Assembly (NCBI RefSeq): GCF_020921035.1
Contig: NC_063150.1
Span: 434,001 to 498,000 of the forward strand
Origin: Rhodamnia argentea
Taxonomy: Eukaryota > Streptophyta > Magnoliopsida > Myrtales > Myrtaceae
Reading direction: 5' to 3'
DNA length: 64,000 nt
Shown here: positions 1 to 12,000 of the stretch, piece after piece
Layout of the letters: each line of letters opens with the position of its first letter
Position numbering within the stretch: position 1 is the stretch's first letter
Program-made: the position numbers and the translations under genes
The notes under the pieces: model-generated
The model's database searches: none
What the model saw: only the letters and a program-made list of their open reading frames with translations
Told to the model about the DNA's origin: nothing

Positions 1-110
1 TAGGACTGAATTAGTATAATTGAAAAGTTCATGACTAAATTGGCACAAACACAATAGATTTATGACTTTTTTGGCGATTTTGCTTTTTTACGGGATCACA
101 ATGGGTTTTT
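1..110. repeat. End of a dispersed foldback-MITE family (partial)
   Basis: The first 110 bases carry the phrases 'aggactgaattag', 'gactaaattggcacaaac' and 'atgacttttttggc'. The same phrases recur near 36.1-36.3, 36.65-36.9 and 40.15-40.74 kb. The left part of this copy is outside the window. Family membership is inferred from that shared wording. Confidence 0.5.
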
Positions 111-1542
111 TTTTTTTTAAATTTCCAAATTATTCACAATTAATTTTTTATAAGTATTTTGTCATTGGACAAGCGTCTAAATTTACGATTTCATTTCATC
201 ATCTCACGCATTTCAATTTATTATTTGAATAATTTCTATCTTATAAACAACCTAACACAAAAAGTTCAAATCTTGAAATGTTCTCTCTTTACGCATCTAT
301 TTGTACAACTTTTATTTTGTAAATAAATTAGTGCCTTAGTCAATAATTCGAACATGCTCATAACAAGCGATTCTACAAAGTCTATTCCATGTCTTCCTTG
401 TGCATACACCCAAAAGCATCATTTTGTCTCGCCTATAGATCCCCAGCCCAATCTCAATCATTCTCTCGTGCCGACACATTTCATAAATGAACACCCGCTT
501 TCGATCTCTCCTTCTCACTTTTAGACTTCCTAAATTACCGTTGCTTCCTTCATCTCATGCTCCTCGGGTTCATGCATGACTAGTCTTTATATGTCCGTGC
601 ATAATTACCTAATTATCGGGTCAAGCATACAGTAATTAAGCCGCAAAGTGGGCTTAAGGTTAAGGTCAATATGGGCGATGGCAGTGGTCAGATTGAGAAG
701 AAGTGAGCTCCCATCGCTTGCTTGTGAGTCAAACTATCAAACAAAAGGAAGCCCTCAGAGGTCAACGGAAACTGCAACACAATTAGGCGGAACAAATCAA
801 CTTCTCCTGTCTTCTTCCAACAAGAATTTTCCCATGGGCTGCTGTGTTGCTTTCCTTTTTTCCCTTTTCTTTTCCTTTTCCTCTTTCTCTTTTCTACAGA
901 ATAGTTCTTGCCTTCTTACTTTTTGTTTCTTTTAGCAGCCTGGGAAAAAGAAGAAGAAAGCTTCTTGCTTTCCTCGTTTGTTTCCTTAATCCCCAAGGGA
1001 AAAAATGTGGGCTGTGTTACACTTTACTCACTACACACCAACATTTATATCATAACTAACGTAACGCATGACAAATTGCAGATTATAAAAAAAATTTGTG
1101 TAATTATACGTGAGATTATGAATTAATTTATCTGAGCGGGAGATTTAATTAATCGAGATTCAGAAACGCAAGTCAATTTGTTTGATGCTACATAGATATA
1201 GGTGAAATTACTTGAGAAAGGTTAAAATACGCGCGCCCAGAAATTTCCTTTTTCTTCTACCAATAAAATAAAATAAAATAAAATTCCTTTTGTTCGGCAA
1301 CTTCGGCTTATCACTCCCAAAGGTAAAAAGCAACCTAACTTGTTCATCCACCGGCTCGAATGGTCAAGTCTCTGGCTTTCTTTGTCCAAATTAGCCCACC
1401 AAAAGTCAAAAGTAGAGCAATTGACGACATGCTCAATCCGAGTACACGTACCGGTTTCACACGTACGGTAGACTCTCATCGTCCTAAAGGGGACATTGGG
1501 GAAAATTACCGATTCTCAATCCTAAATCTATTGTAAAGTCGA
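111..1542. other. Intergenic, no gene supported
   Basis: AT-rich sequence with homopolymer runs. Short open frames at 648-1126 (+) and 1222-1479 (-) read through pyrimidine-rich low-complexity DNA and show no family motif. I see no gene here. Confidence 0.5.
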
Positions 1543-1832
1543 GAATTCAGTCCTAAATTTTTTGATTTCGCTAAAGCAATCCGAAATCTTTGCGCGAAAT
1601 TTCGAACATAATCATTCCGACAAATTGTCATGACACGGTGGTCCACGCAAGACGTCATTTGGAGTAAAGTTGTCCATGTCAACATGTCACGTAGGATGGT
1701 CGATGACGATTGTACGCTACTATGTAAGCAATTTCAGGCCAAAATTTAGTGAAAGTATTCTATTGAAATTTCATATTAAGAAAAGGGGTTCAGGATTGCA
1801 TCGACCAAACCAAAAAGTTTAGGAGTGAATTG
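1543..1832. repeat. Degenerate inverted repeat (foldback element)
   Basis: The arm at about 1543-1588 ('attcagtcctaaattttttg') is an imperfect reverse complement of the arm at about 1789-1832 ('aaaaagtttaggagtgaatt'). The loop is about 200 bp. It looks like an old foldback MITE; no clear target duplication was found. Confidence 0.45.
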
Positions 1833-3229
1833 TCATATATATATATAAAAGAGCGAGTAACCATGTTTGGTAGAATTCGATTTTCTTTAGCGAAGGGCCA
1901 CACCCTCAAATCTGATAAGGCCGTCGATCGAACATGACCGAATAGGCTCAATCAGTAACAATTTTTCTAAAAAACGATCTCGACCTCACATGCTAAAACC
2001 CAAAACTATAGCTCAAAATTTGCCAACCAATATATATTTTTTTTTTTTGCCTACATAGTCAGATTTGTTAACCTTAAACGAACCATGGAGTGAACGAGAC
2101 AATGATACGTCCTTATCTTTAAAAATAAATGGACCACCAAAGTTTCCTTAATGAAGTTATTCTTACAGATAGAGTCAGCAGTTCAATTGATGGGCCCCAC
2201 CTCTTTATGTATGGCGGCAAAATGTTGTGCTAATTGCATGCGTAGTAGTTAGGCTAAGGCTCACCGGTCGACGTAGGTGCTTCCTTAACTAATTTGGCTT
2301 TCCTCTTTGTCTATTGTAGTGATAATCTTAATTAGGTTTCCTATTTCCCTTGGCAAAAAAGAAAATCCCTAAAATACAAAAAAAAAAATTGATAGCTTAT
2401 TTATTTTATGATAAGTGCCTAAATTACCCGTTTTATCTCTCAACCTCATTTGTTCTTTCCGTTTTGTGTTTTCTGTCTTTCACTTCTCATTATCGATTTA
2501 CGATGTCAATACCCGCAATCTCTTTTTTTTTTTTTTTCGGCAACAAAAACTCTAAAATTATGCCCTTCTGTCCCACCATATCCCAAACTTTTTCTTTTCC
2601 TGTCACGAAAACTAACAAACTCTCTCCACCAATTTTTTTCCTCACGGTTGTACAGATTTAGGGCAGTGGCGACACCAAAAAAAAAAAATTTGAGTATTGG
2701 CATCGTGATGGGCAAGGTTTAGGGTTTTCGGTGGTAGATCGAGAGGTTCTTTGGCACATTAGAACAATTTTTAAGGTTTCGGTGACGCCAAAAAAAAAAA
2801 AATTTGAGGTATTTGTGTTACCGTGGACACCGTTTTCGGGTTTTTTTTTTGGTGTTTTCTCCAAATAAAAAAAAATGGGTACGTCTAGAAACACGACATA
2901 TGTGTGTGCATAATGTAGCAAACTATTGACCGTAGATTAATCAAGTACGAGATAATATGTTGCAATTAACGATGGACATCAAGGACCAAAAAGGATTTGC
3001 TGAATTTTTGTTGGTCTCTTTTTGACTCTCTTATGCCATCCAAAAGCCAGAGAAACCGTGTCTAAGTCACTCTGCTACTTCTCCCCCTTTTCCCAATTTT
3101 TTATCAGTCATTTTTCCTCAGCAATTCATGCTCTGATGCGACCCGCGAAGCTGAACGAAGACAAAGAACCGGCATAAGTCATAAGCTTTGACCATGACTT
3201 TCCCTTCTTTTTTTCTTGTATTTTGATCA
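1833..3229. other. Intergenic AT-rich DNA
   Basis: Contains long A and T runs and a short local direct repeat: a GTGRCRCC-A(n)-TTTGAG block near 2666-2694 and again near 2782-2808. No gene or RNA is supported. Confidence 0.45.
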
Positions 3230-3238
3230 TTTGATTTT

Positions 3239-3758
3239 GGGTTAATACCATGAAAAACCCTAAACTCGGTATACCGTGACAAATTTACCCTAAATTATTT
3301 TTTTGACCACGAAAAACCCCAAACCGGTACACCCGTGACAAATTTACCCCAAACTATTTTTTTGACCATCAAAAATCCTAAACTGGTATATCTATGATAA
3401 ATTTACCATAAACTAATTCTTTTGACCACGAAATACCCTAAACTGGTACACCCGTGACAAATTTACCCCAGTTAAATTGATTTAATATCACGAAAAATCT
3501 CAAATTGATAAATGCGCTGACAAGCGGATGGTCAAAACTCCATCTTGGTATACCTGTCAACCGTCACGTGTCACCAAATCAACGGTTTGATGCTTAAATT
3601 TAACGAAAATTAACGGAGGGTAAATTTGTCACATGTGTACCAGTTTAGGGTAAATTTGTCATAGGTATACCAGTTTGGAGTTTTATGTGGTCAAAAAAAT
3701 AATTTGGGGTAAATTTGTCACAAGTGTACCAGTTTGGGGTTTTCCGTGGTATTAACCC
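3239..3758. mobile_element. Mutator-like foldback MITE, 520 bp
   Basis: The ends are inverted repeats: 'gggttaatacca' on the left and 'tggtattaaccc' on the right. The arms are built from several diverged units of about 60 bp around 'accacgaaaaacccc' and 'acaaatttacccc'. TTTGATTTT stands just outside both ends (3230-3238 and 3759-3767), a perfect 9-bp target duplication, which is the length Mutator-type transposases leave. There is no coding sequence, so it depends on a transposase made elsewhere. Confidence 0.8.
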
Positions 3759-3767
3759 TTTGATTTT

Positions 3768-5327
3768 TGATGCCTTTTGACCAGAAGTCCATTGGGAAAC
3801 TGCAGCACGAAAATTTCAACTCCAATCCAGATTGCATGATTTCCAGACATGTGATCACGTCATTGCAATCGAATGATGCCTCCTCTGTTTTAGTCTCCAC
3901 AAAACCTTGGAGTTGTTGTGCTGTAGGGAAGTGGATTAAGTTGAACAAAAGCTCTCTCTCTCTCTCTCTCTCTAGAGACAAATAAAAAGAAGTGTTTGAC
4001 ACGGTTTGTTGGTCCTTAAGCATTGAAGGGGAAATTGATTATCAATTCCCTCGTCGCCTCCCCCTAAAATGGTGCCAGCTTCCGAATTCGAATCGACGTC
4101 GTGTGATTTAAAAAAAAGAAAAGAAAAGCATAAAAGAGAGACTTACACGGATGATATTAATTAAATATATGTTTAAAGTTAAGCGCGCAATCGTATATTT
4201 CGAGGGCTCAGGAGCAGACCAATTATGCCGACACGGGTGAACGGAAATCTTCTTTTGTTCACATAAAAAGTATATAAATCGATGAAAAAGTATAAGGAAA
4301 GGTTATAAAAGGACATGGAATTTAATATGTAGCCTAACAAAAAGAAGAGGGAGTTTTTTGACTGTGTTTCGGTTGAGATTATTGACTTGGGCATCTCTCT
4401 CTCTCTCTGTCCTCTCTGTTTTATTATTACGAAAGTTGCAGGAGAGTCGGAATTAGGCTTGGATTCGGACAGCCCTTGAGTCAGGGCAGGGGGGCTCCTA
4501 CATAACGATATTTATACGGCTCTCTTCACGTATGAACATGTCGTGACTGGAGACGGACACGGGATTTCGCCATTGGATTTCGTGGGTGTTGTGTTGTGGA
4601 TTAAGAAGAAGGTGAAGCCGGCCCAGAACAGAGGATCCTTGAAGAAGATGCGGAGAGCCCAACTCCGAACCATATAGTTTCGCCGGCTTTTCCCGAGTTG
4701 CTTTGGATGTGGAGAAACCCCGCTTGCTCTGTTTTCAGCTCTGGTTAGTGAATTTCAATCAGTTCATTGGATGATCACATTCATCCTCATTCCAAGTCCT
4801 TGTTTCAAGAGTCTCCATACAGAGGAAAAAAAAGAACAGGACAAAAAAAAAGCAAAATCTTCTTGTCCTTGCGCCAACAATTTGGCAACAAGACGAAGAA
4901 TGAATCTGCTTTTAGGAAAGGCATCATTGGCGTGTCATTGTTCATAAAGCCAAAAAAGAGATGAAAGCAAGCGTCTTTCACATTGAAACTGAATGTCTCC
5001 TCCTTTTTCCTTTGGGTATGATATAGGATTGGCCGCATGAGCTTTGTGCTTTACTTGCTTGCAAATCTACTTGCATATATGAACCTCAAACCTCTTGCCC
5101 AAACCATCTCTCTCTTTCTCTCTGTCCTCGGCCGGCTTTTGTTTCGGTGTCTGCATGAAATGATCATTCCTGCAGAAATGATACAAGTGTTTTCCTTTCA
5201 TGGGTAAAGGATTTGTTACAGAGTGAAAACCCACAGTGGATTTTTGTTAACATTTGAGGTGTGAGAACTCTGCAGGCAATCTTCATTGCGGTCGTTTCGC
5301 TTCTGTTTTCGCAGGTTTCAAGTAGAA
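3768..5327 (+). other. Upstream region and probable leader of the membrane-protein gene
   Basis: No open frame with family resemblance. It holds a (CT)n tract near 3951-3973 and another near 4395-4407. Sequence from about 4540 to 5327 may be leader. A run ending 'ttttcgcag' at 5313 would fit the acceptor of a leader intron just before the start codon. Confidence 0.35.
4508..4516 (+). promoter_or_regulatory. Possible TATA box of the membrane-protein gene
   Basis: ATATTTATA followed by a pyrimidine-rich stretch ('ggctctcttcacg') that could hold the transcription start. It lies about 810 bp before the start codon, so it is plausible only if the leader contains an intron. Confidence 0.25.
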
Positions 5328-6109
5328 ATGGGCTCCAGAAGTCGCAGACAAGCTGTCCTCCCTGTTCTTTTGATGATCGTGATCTTCGGAGTCAGTTTGA
5401 AAGTTATTGCAGGGAGCACATTATCGTCTCACGGTCGTGCACCAGGTGAGTGATCGCCGATCAACATGTGCCTTTTCAACTCTGTTATCGGTAATGAGGA
5501 ATACTGATGAAATAAAGAGTTCTTCTCTCCATGTTATTGGCTTGGAAAGTATAGTTTTGGCCAGAGAGATAGAGAAAGAGAGAGCCGAAGATTCGAGTCC
5601 TTGACCTGTTCTGTGTAGATATAAGGATGTTTTGTTATCTTAACACCCTGCTCGGGGGCCTAGGGATCGACGACTGGCAGGTACAGGCATGAGGCGAGTG
5701 AAACACCGGTGGAAGGCGGTGTCAGCGGTCCCGGCGCACATCCCACTTCGTTACAATCCCTATCTCTTTTTCAATACGAACGAAACAGCAAATCGAATGG
5801 CAGATTTGTGCAAAACCAAGTTACAAAAAGTTTCTCGATGTCCAGTCTCATGAATTCTTTTGCTCCAAAGTTTTCCATTTCCATGCCAATTTGATTTGAT
5901 TTCATTTAAATGATCGTGTGAATTGGTATCATTTTTTATGTTCGAAACTTATCTGTTTTTCTTCTCAGGGAGACATCTCCTTCAGGTTGACAATGCTTCA
6001 GATACCATAAGGTACTCGGGTGACAACACTGTTAGAGTCGATCCGCTCGACAATTTCAAGAAATACAGAGGAGGATATAACCTCACCAACAAGCACTATT
6101 GGAGTGTAA

Positions 6110-6143
<34 letters not shown>

Positions 6144-8369
6144 GCTGATGACATTTTCGTCCCTAAACATGCAGTCGACAATATTTACCGGAGTTTACGG
6201 ATATGCCGTCGCAATCTTGTGGCTTCTGATTGGAGTAGCATATGGGTTTTACATGCTATTGGCCAGGTTTTGTGGGAGAAGGGAAAATTGCAGAGAACTT
6301 CAGAAGAGATCAGAGTGTCACAAGCTATGCCCTCTGTGGCCTGTTCTAATCGCCCTCACCTTCGCCGTCTTAGCAATGTAAGTCATATGGAAAGCACGAC
6401 GGTTTTCAGTGATAACAAAATGGGAATTCATGAATCTGAATTTGTGCAGAGGGGCGGTCGGGTTAGTGCTCGGGGCCAATGCTAAATTCCATTCAAGGGC
6501 GAAGACTGTTGTGAGCATAATCATCAATACAGCAGACGATGCATCGAAAACGATATACAACACCACAGGAGCGATGAGAGACATCAAGGACACTTTGGAA
6601 GTGTCGAATGGAAGCGCATATGCCTCTAGCTTCCTCATGACCACATCCGAGAAACTGGACTCCGAGGCTGCCGATATCCAAATACAGGCTAGGAAGAACC
6701 GGCGATTGATTGACAAGGGCTTAGAGATAGTGTAAGTAATTCTCACTTGTGTCTTTCCCTGATCTTCCAGGGCCATTTTGTGACATGCTTGTTCTTTTTA
6801 CAGGTACATAGTAACCACGGCGACCATATGCTTGAACTTGGTTGCGGTCATAGCTCTGTCAGGTACAAATTCCAGGGCTCACAAGCTTACGTTGTTGACA
6901 ATTGAGTTTGAAAACATATACTTTTGCCTTAAATGGATCAAAACAAAAACTGGAAACCAACAAAAATCTGACTATTACTGTTCTTCGTACCCGATGAAAA
7001 TGTATAACTGATCATGGTTTCATTTCATTCTTCCTGATGCAGTTTCTGGGTTTTTAAGACTACGGCATCTGCTTTACTGGTAAGAAATTGGCCGTCCAAC
7101 ATCAAATAGCCATTCCTGTGCATGCTTGAAAGATCCTCCTTTATCCAAAGTACTAAGATTTTCTGAAGAGCGTGTTTTTCCTCTTATTTACTCTGGACAG
7201 GTTGATCGTGTTATGTTGGTTATTGACCGTCCTTTGCTGGATCTTCTTCGGGTTATATTTCTTCTTAGACAAGTAATGCCATCCGAGTTATTACGGCGCT
7301 TCTCGTAGTCGTATATGACCTTTTTCTATCACAAAATTGAAAGGAAAACAAAATAGGTGTTCTTTCTATAATGCAGCCACATATTGAGAGAACATCCTTT
7401 TTCTTGTGCAGGTTCTCGAGCGATACATGCACGGTTCTGGATGACTTCCAACAGGATCCGAACAACAACAGCTTGAGTTCAATCCTCCCCTGCGACGAAT
7501 TGCGCTCGGCAAAGTCCATTCTCTCGGATGTCAGTGCAGGAATCTACGACATGGTCAACAAGGTACAAAATTTGCGTGTCATGAGTAAATCAATCACACC
7601 GCCTTTTGTTGATTGAAATCATCAGATTACAACTAAAAATGGAAAACAAATGTGCCTATAGGTGAATGCAAACATATCGTATCTTCAGGCGACATCATTC
7701 CCGAATCTCATGTACGTCTGCAACCCGTTCTCGCCGCCACCTGAATATGATTACCAGCCGGACAAATGCCCTGGGAACACAATTCGAATAGGAGACATCC
7801 CAAAGGTATGCGCAATGTTACCCTAGGCATATGTCTTTTTTAACATCGCCTGACCGAAATCTGTGTCATTTTATTCTGTGACTTGGAAATTTCGCTGTCA
7901 ATGCTTATTGATTTCTCTGATTGTTTATCTTTTCCTTGTCCCCGTGAAGGTTTTGAAGATTTTCACTTGTTCTGACCCCAATGAGGATAACTGCTCCGGC
8001 GGCCAATACTTATCCGCCAGTAATTACAAGACAGTCGAGGCCTACACGAGCTCGATCCAGAGCCTGTTAAATGCTTACCCGGGCATGGAGAGCCTGATCG
8101 AGTGCCAATCGGTGAAGGACGCATTCTCGCAGATCCTGACCAAACATTGTGGGCCATTGAAGAGGTATGCCCAGATGGTCTGGGCGTCCCTCGTGTTCCT
8201 TTCAGTGATCATGGCGTCCTTGGTTCTGATATGGACCGCAAAGGCAATCCAGGACCAGAAACATCAACATTCCGACGGTTCGGTGAAGCCTCACTGCGCA
8301 GCACCGGATCCTCAGGAACCTGGGAAAACTAAAGAATTCCAGGACAATGTTGAATATGGCTCTGTCTAG
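5328..8369 (+). CDS. Five-pass plant membrane protein (At2g12400/At2g25270-like)
   Basis: Ten exons join in frame: 5328-5445, 5969-6105, 6175-6377, 6450-6731, 6804-6862, 7043-7079, 7201-7272, 7412-7562, 7662-7805, 7950-8369. All introns are GT/AG and the product is 540 residues. Residues 1-29 look like a signal peptide. Hydrophobic segments lie near 88-112, 137-162, 248-270, 277-302 and 477-497. Two large loops (about 163-247 and 303-476) carry N-glycosylation sequons, and the second is rich in cysteine. The acidic/polar tail is short. It resembles the plant family annotated as transmembrane or plasma-membrane-fusion-like proteins; the biochemical role is unknown to me. The start is the first ATG after a probable leader-intron acceptor and opens directly into the signal sequence. 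Confidence 0.85.
6112..6140 (+). repeat. (CT)n microsatellite inside intron 2
   Basis: About 14 CT units sit six bases after the 5' splice site of the 69-nt intron 6106-6174. The intron has no in-frame stop and its length is a multiple of three. Confidence 0.9.
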
Positions 8370-9083
8370 GGAATGTTTGGGATTTGTCGGCCGATTTTTC
8401 GGGCGGGAAACATTGGGAGGAGAACGCGCAAGCGAATTCCGAGAACCCGGGTTATACGATTAACTATGTCAACTGTACAGAGAGATAGATAAAGATACAC
8501 GAGACTGTCGCATAGCTTTGAGGTGAACAGTTGCTGGTATCTTCCCAGGAGAGAAGAACAAGCAAAGATTTGATTCTTTTTTTTTTTAGGTAGGGAGATA
8601 TGATTTTTGGTTTTTAATATAGAGAAAATGTCAATCAGGGGATCCAACCCCGCCATAGAAATTCAATTCAATGTAATTTTCATTTTATAAGCAACTGTAA
8701 AGCAATGAAATTATCGAGATGAAGATGAAATTCAATCTACATTAGGTTTTGCTTTCGCTAGTTATATATCTGACTTCCCTTCATCGATTTGGATCTCTGA
8801 CTATTTTTCGCTAGTTGAATCAAATATGTCACTTTGTGACCCACAAGAAAATGTGACGCAATGGCTCCAATTTGTTCGTTCACACAAACTGACTTGATTG
8901 GACAAATTGAAGAAGTTTTAAGGACTTAGCTGCTTTAATTATATAAATCTGAGGACCCTATTTTAAAAAAGCGTAAGTTCAAGGACCGGTGCACTTCTCC
9001 CCGTGGAATAGTACAGTGCTTCCGTACAAAGCTGGGAAGCTAGCGTTTCTCTCTGGTGGAGTTGCCTTGCAGGGAAGAAAGAA
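8370..9083. other. Intergenic: 3' end of one gene and promoter of the next
   Basis: Contains the 3' untranslated region of the membrane-protein gene; 'aatgaaa' near 8705 may serve as a poly(A) signal. The promoter and leader of the ASCH gene follow. No other feature is seen. Confidence 0.4.
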
Positions 9084-12000
9084 ATGGCGGACTCAGGAGC
9101 GTCGTCACCGGGATCGAGCCCAGTGGAGCTCAGACACTGCGTCGATGAGCTCTTGAGGTTCACCCTCCAATCTCACGTCGCCGGAACCCTGAATCTCGCC
9201 TTCGATCTCGGCCTCTCTGTGGAATTCTGCTCCGCTCTTCTCAGAGATGATCCGTGCGGTCACTCTCCGGTGTCGCCGTCTCCTTCTTCGGGTACCGTTT
9301 CGCGCTATTGGCTTTGATTTTGGTCGTGCTCGCTCCTTCGACGGCCTTTGTCGTAGCTGATATTGCTGAAGTTAATGAAGAGAATGTTAAAAGCGACAAT
9401 ATTTATATGTTTGCTGTTAAAGCTTTGACAAATCGTATCGTTATATAAAATTGGAGGATGTGAAAGTTGAAAGTGTGGCAGAAAAGGTTCGAAAGTAGGA
9501 CACCCACTTAAGAACGATGAGTGTCCTCTCTCCTCTGAGTCAGAATGGAAGAGACTTCAATTTTAATGGATAGAGTCGTAAAATGTCTTGTAAAGAAGTG
9601 CTTAATTTCTTTCCACGTCAAGCTCGCATCTTCGGCAGAATCATATTCTTATCTTTGGCGTCAACATCATGTAGAAATCGTTCAAGGTGTGCCCGCCTAT
9701 CCTTTATACAAGCGTCTAGCTTCTGCTTTGGAGGAAGCTTTATCGTCCGGGGTGTCATTTCCGAGGCATGAGTCACTGGCATGGTTTAATCAAGAGGATG
9801 ACATACACAATAAGAAAGTGCTGGACCAATTGATTTCGAGTAAGGGAGCTGAACTGCTGAATGTATGCATCTTTCTCATGCTATGGAAGTTACTACTTTG
9901 TGTCAAAGTTATGTCTCAAGGCCAGACGGAATCTAATTCTTTTTGTAGTGAGCTAACGTTGTATATCTACAGATTTTGAAGAGCATAAAATTTGAACTTC
10001 ATGTGCAGGAGCCTTATTTTACTCAGCTTAAAGGTGCCCATCCAACTCTAATTCTCTCCTTTAAGGAACTGTATCATTTGTATGATCACGTCATTGTTAT
10101 AATTGTATATTCCCAAGTAAGCCTGAAATAACGATGCATTAGGAATGCCTTTGTTTATCATGAATTTGGTAATGTTTTCAGATGGGCTGAAAACAATTGA
10201 AGGAAGATGTGCTCATGGAAATTATAAACGGTATGCGTAGTTTCTTATGGACATGAATATTAATAAGGGTATTCTTGGCATTTGCCTTTATTTTGTTGTT
10301 TTTTCCAATATGCAGCTGTGTTTCTGTTCTGCCTTGTAATCATGTTTTTGGGGCAAATTAACATCTTTGAGTTGCTCACATTAGCTATATCTTCAGCATT
10401 GTGTCAGGGGACTTGATTCTGTTCAACAAATGTCTGGTTCTTGAGGTTCAGGTGATGATCTTTTGAAAACATGCAGTTGATCCGTGCTACTTTGGCAACA
10501 CGTCTATAACAGCTCAAGTTGCAGGATGTTCATTGGTATGCTTCCTTTTTCGAGATGTTGGGTGCAGAATGTTTGAGTGAAGTTCTTCCTGGTGTTAATT
10601 CAGTTGCTGAAGGTACTAGACTGCAATTGGATTTTTGCCTCCTTTATCCCGACGTCTTCTGCTTTGCCTTGCGGTTTTTGTGTGTCTTCTGCATTTGTTG
10701 GAATTATGTGCCTATTCCCATGCTGATGCTTTACACTATTTCCGTCGCCCTTGTGATATTCTTCCCACTGAAGTATAAAGTACATCCCATGACCAGTTCC
10801 TCATTGAAAAGGAGAAATCTCCAATTGTCTATTGGACGGTCAATGAGTTGGAGATTGAACTGGTGCTAGGTGTCTTCAGCAGGGCCGTGCATTTATTATC
10901 CTTATACACATAAACGAATAAAATTCTTCCATTGTTATGCATGTCTTTTAGTCTATTGTCACATCTTACTGTTCAATTTCATGGAAGCATCCAAACACAA
11001 GTTTGGCAGCTCAGTGATTCATCAAGTTCCCTGACTGGATAGTATGCAGTGACAGTATTTACTCTACCAGTGATCAAAATGCAGGATTGCTATGCCAAAT
11101 GTCTGTCAACGAATAATATGCAGAAGTCACTCATTACTTTACAGTAGTTTAGTAAACTAAATGTCGTTCTTGTTCATCTAGTGTGACAAAATGGTAGTTT
11201 AAGAAGCATGATCTATCACTTAATACTTATCTAGAGATTGTAATGGGATCTACCTTTGAATGTTTTGCGTCGGACAATTTGTTTATTCTGGTGTCATTGA
11301 CCTGGGATAAATAGAGAGTTCTTATGAAGTAATTCATGTTTTTTTTTTTTCTAATGTTTCATGAAAAAGACGATTGTATGACTTTTTTTGGGGACTAAGT
11401 ATTAACTATCCTTCGACATGATCTTTCTGTTATCTTTTAGGCTGTGTGTAATGTGTCACAGCTACTTTCAGGTGTTCAATTTTATAGGAAGTTTTACACT
11501 GAAGAGAAAGAAAAGTCTAATGGTGTTCTTGCAATTGGTGTCTCCAGATCGATTGATCAGCCCTACATCTCTTTGGCTAGAATAATTTCTGTAAGTAAAT
11601 TTGCTTTGGTCTTGCATATTCAATTTGGGCTTGGAGAGGTACCATTAATTCTTGTTTTAGAAGAAGAGAGTTGCTTAGATAATACCTTTCTTGTCTTTTG
11701 GCTCATTTGAAGAGAAAGAAACTAGCGCATTTCAAGGAGCTAGATCGTCATGCGTTTCTCCTTGGCCCAATTGGTTATACACCCTTCACCTTTGGCATAG
11801 TGCGGAATTCGATTTCATACTCATAATTTGTTGGATATTTTGGAAAAACTCTTTTATTCATATCTTCGAGGAGTGGCTTTGGATCTGAGGCTGTTTTGTA
11901 TGGGTGCTGTACCCTGTAACTTTCTTATTAATACTTTTTTATGTTTACAAAAATAAAACAAAATATTAAAGAGGAAAAAAAAGTGCAGAAAGACTTTAAA

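Noticed and set aside
5923-6381. Continuous 152-codon frame as the true exon of the membrane-protein gene
   Set aside because: It reads through intron 2 and its CT repeat. Removing 6106-6174 gives the natural 'NKHYWSSTIFTGVYGY' join with good GT/AG sites.
9545-9979. 144-codon frame taken as one exon of the ASCH gene
   Set aside because: Only 9675-9862 joins in phase with the flanking exons. The part before the AG at 9674 and after the GT at 9863 is intron.
11444-11471. Alternative exon 7 start at 11443 (after 'atcttttag') in the ASCH gene
   Set aside because: Joined to exon 6 in phase it gives an immediate stop. The acceptor at 11471 restores the conserved EGVQFYRKF reading.
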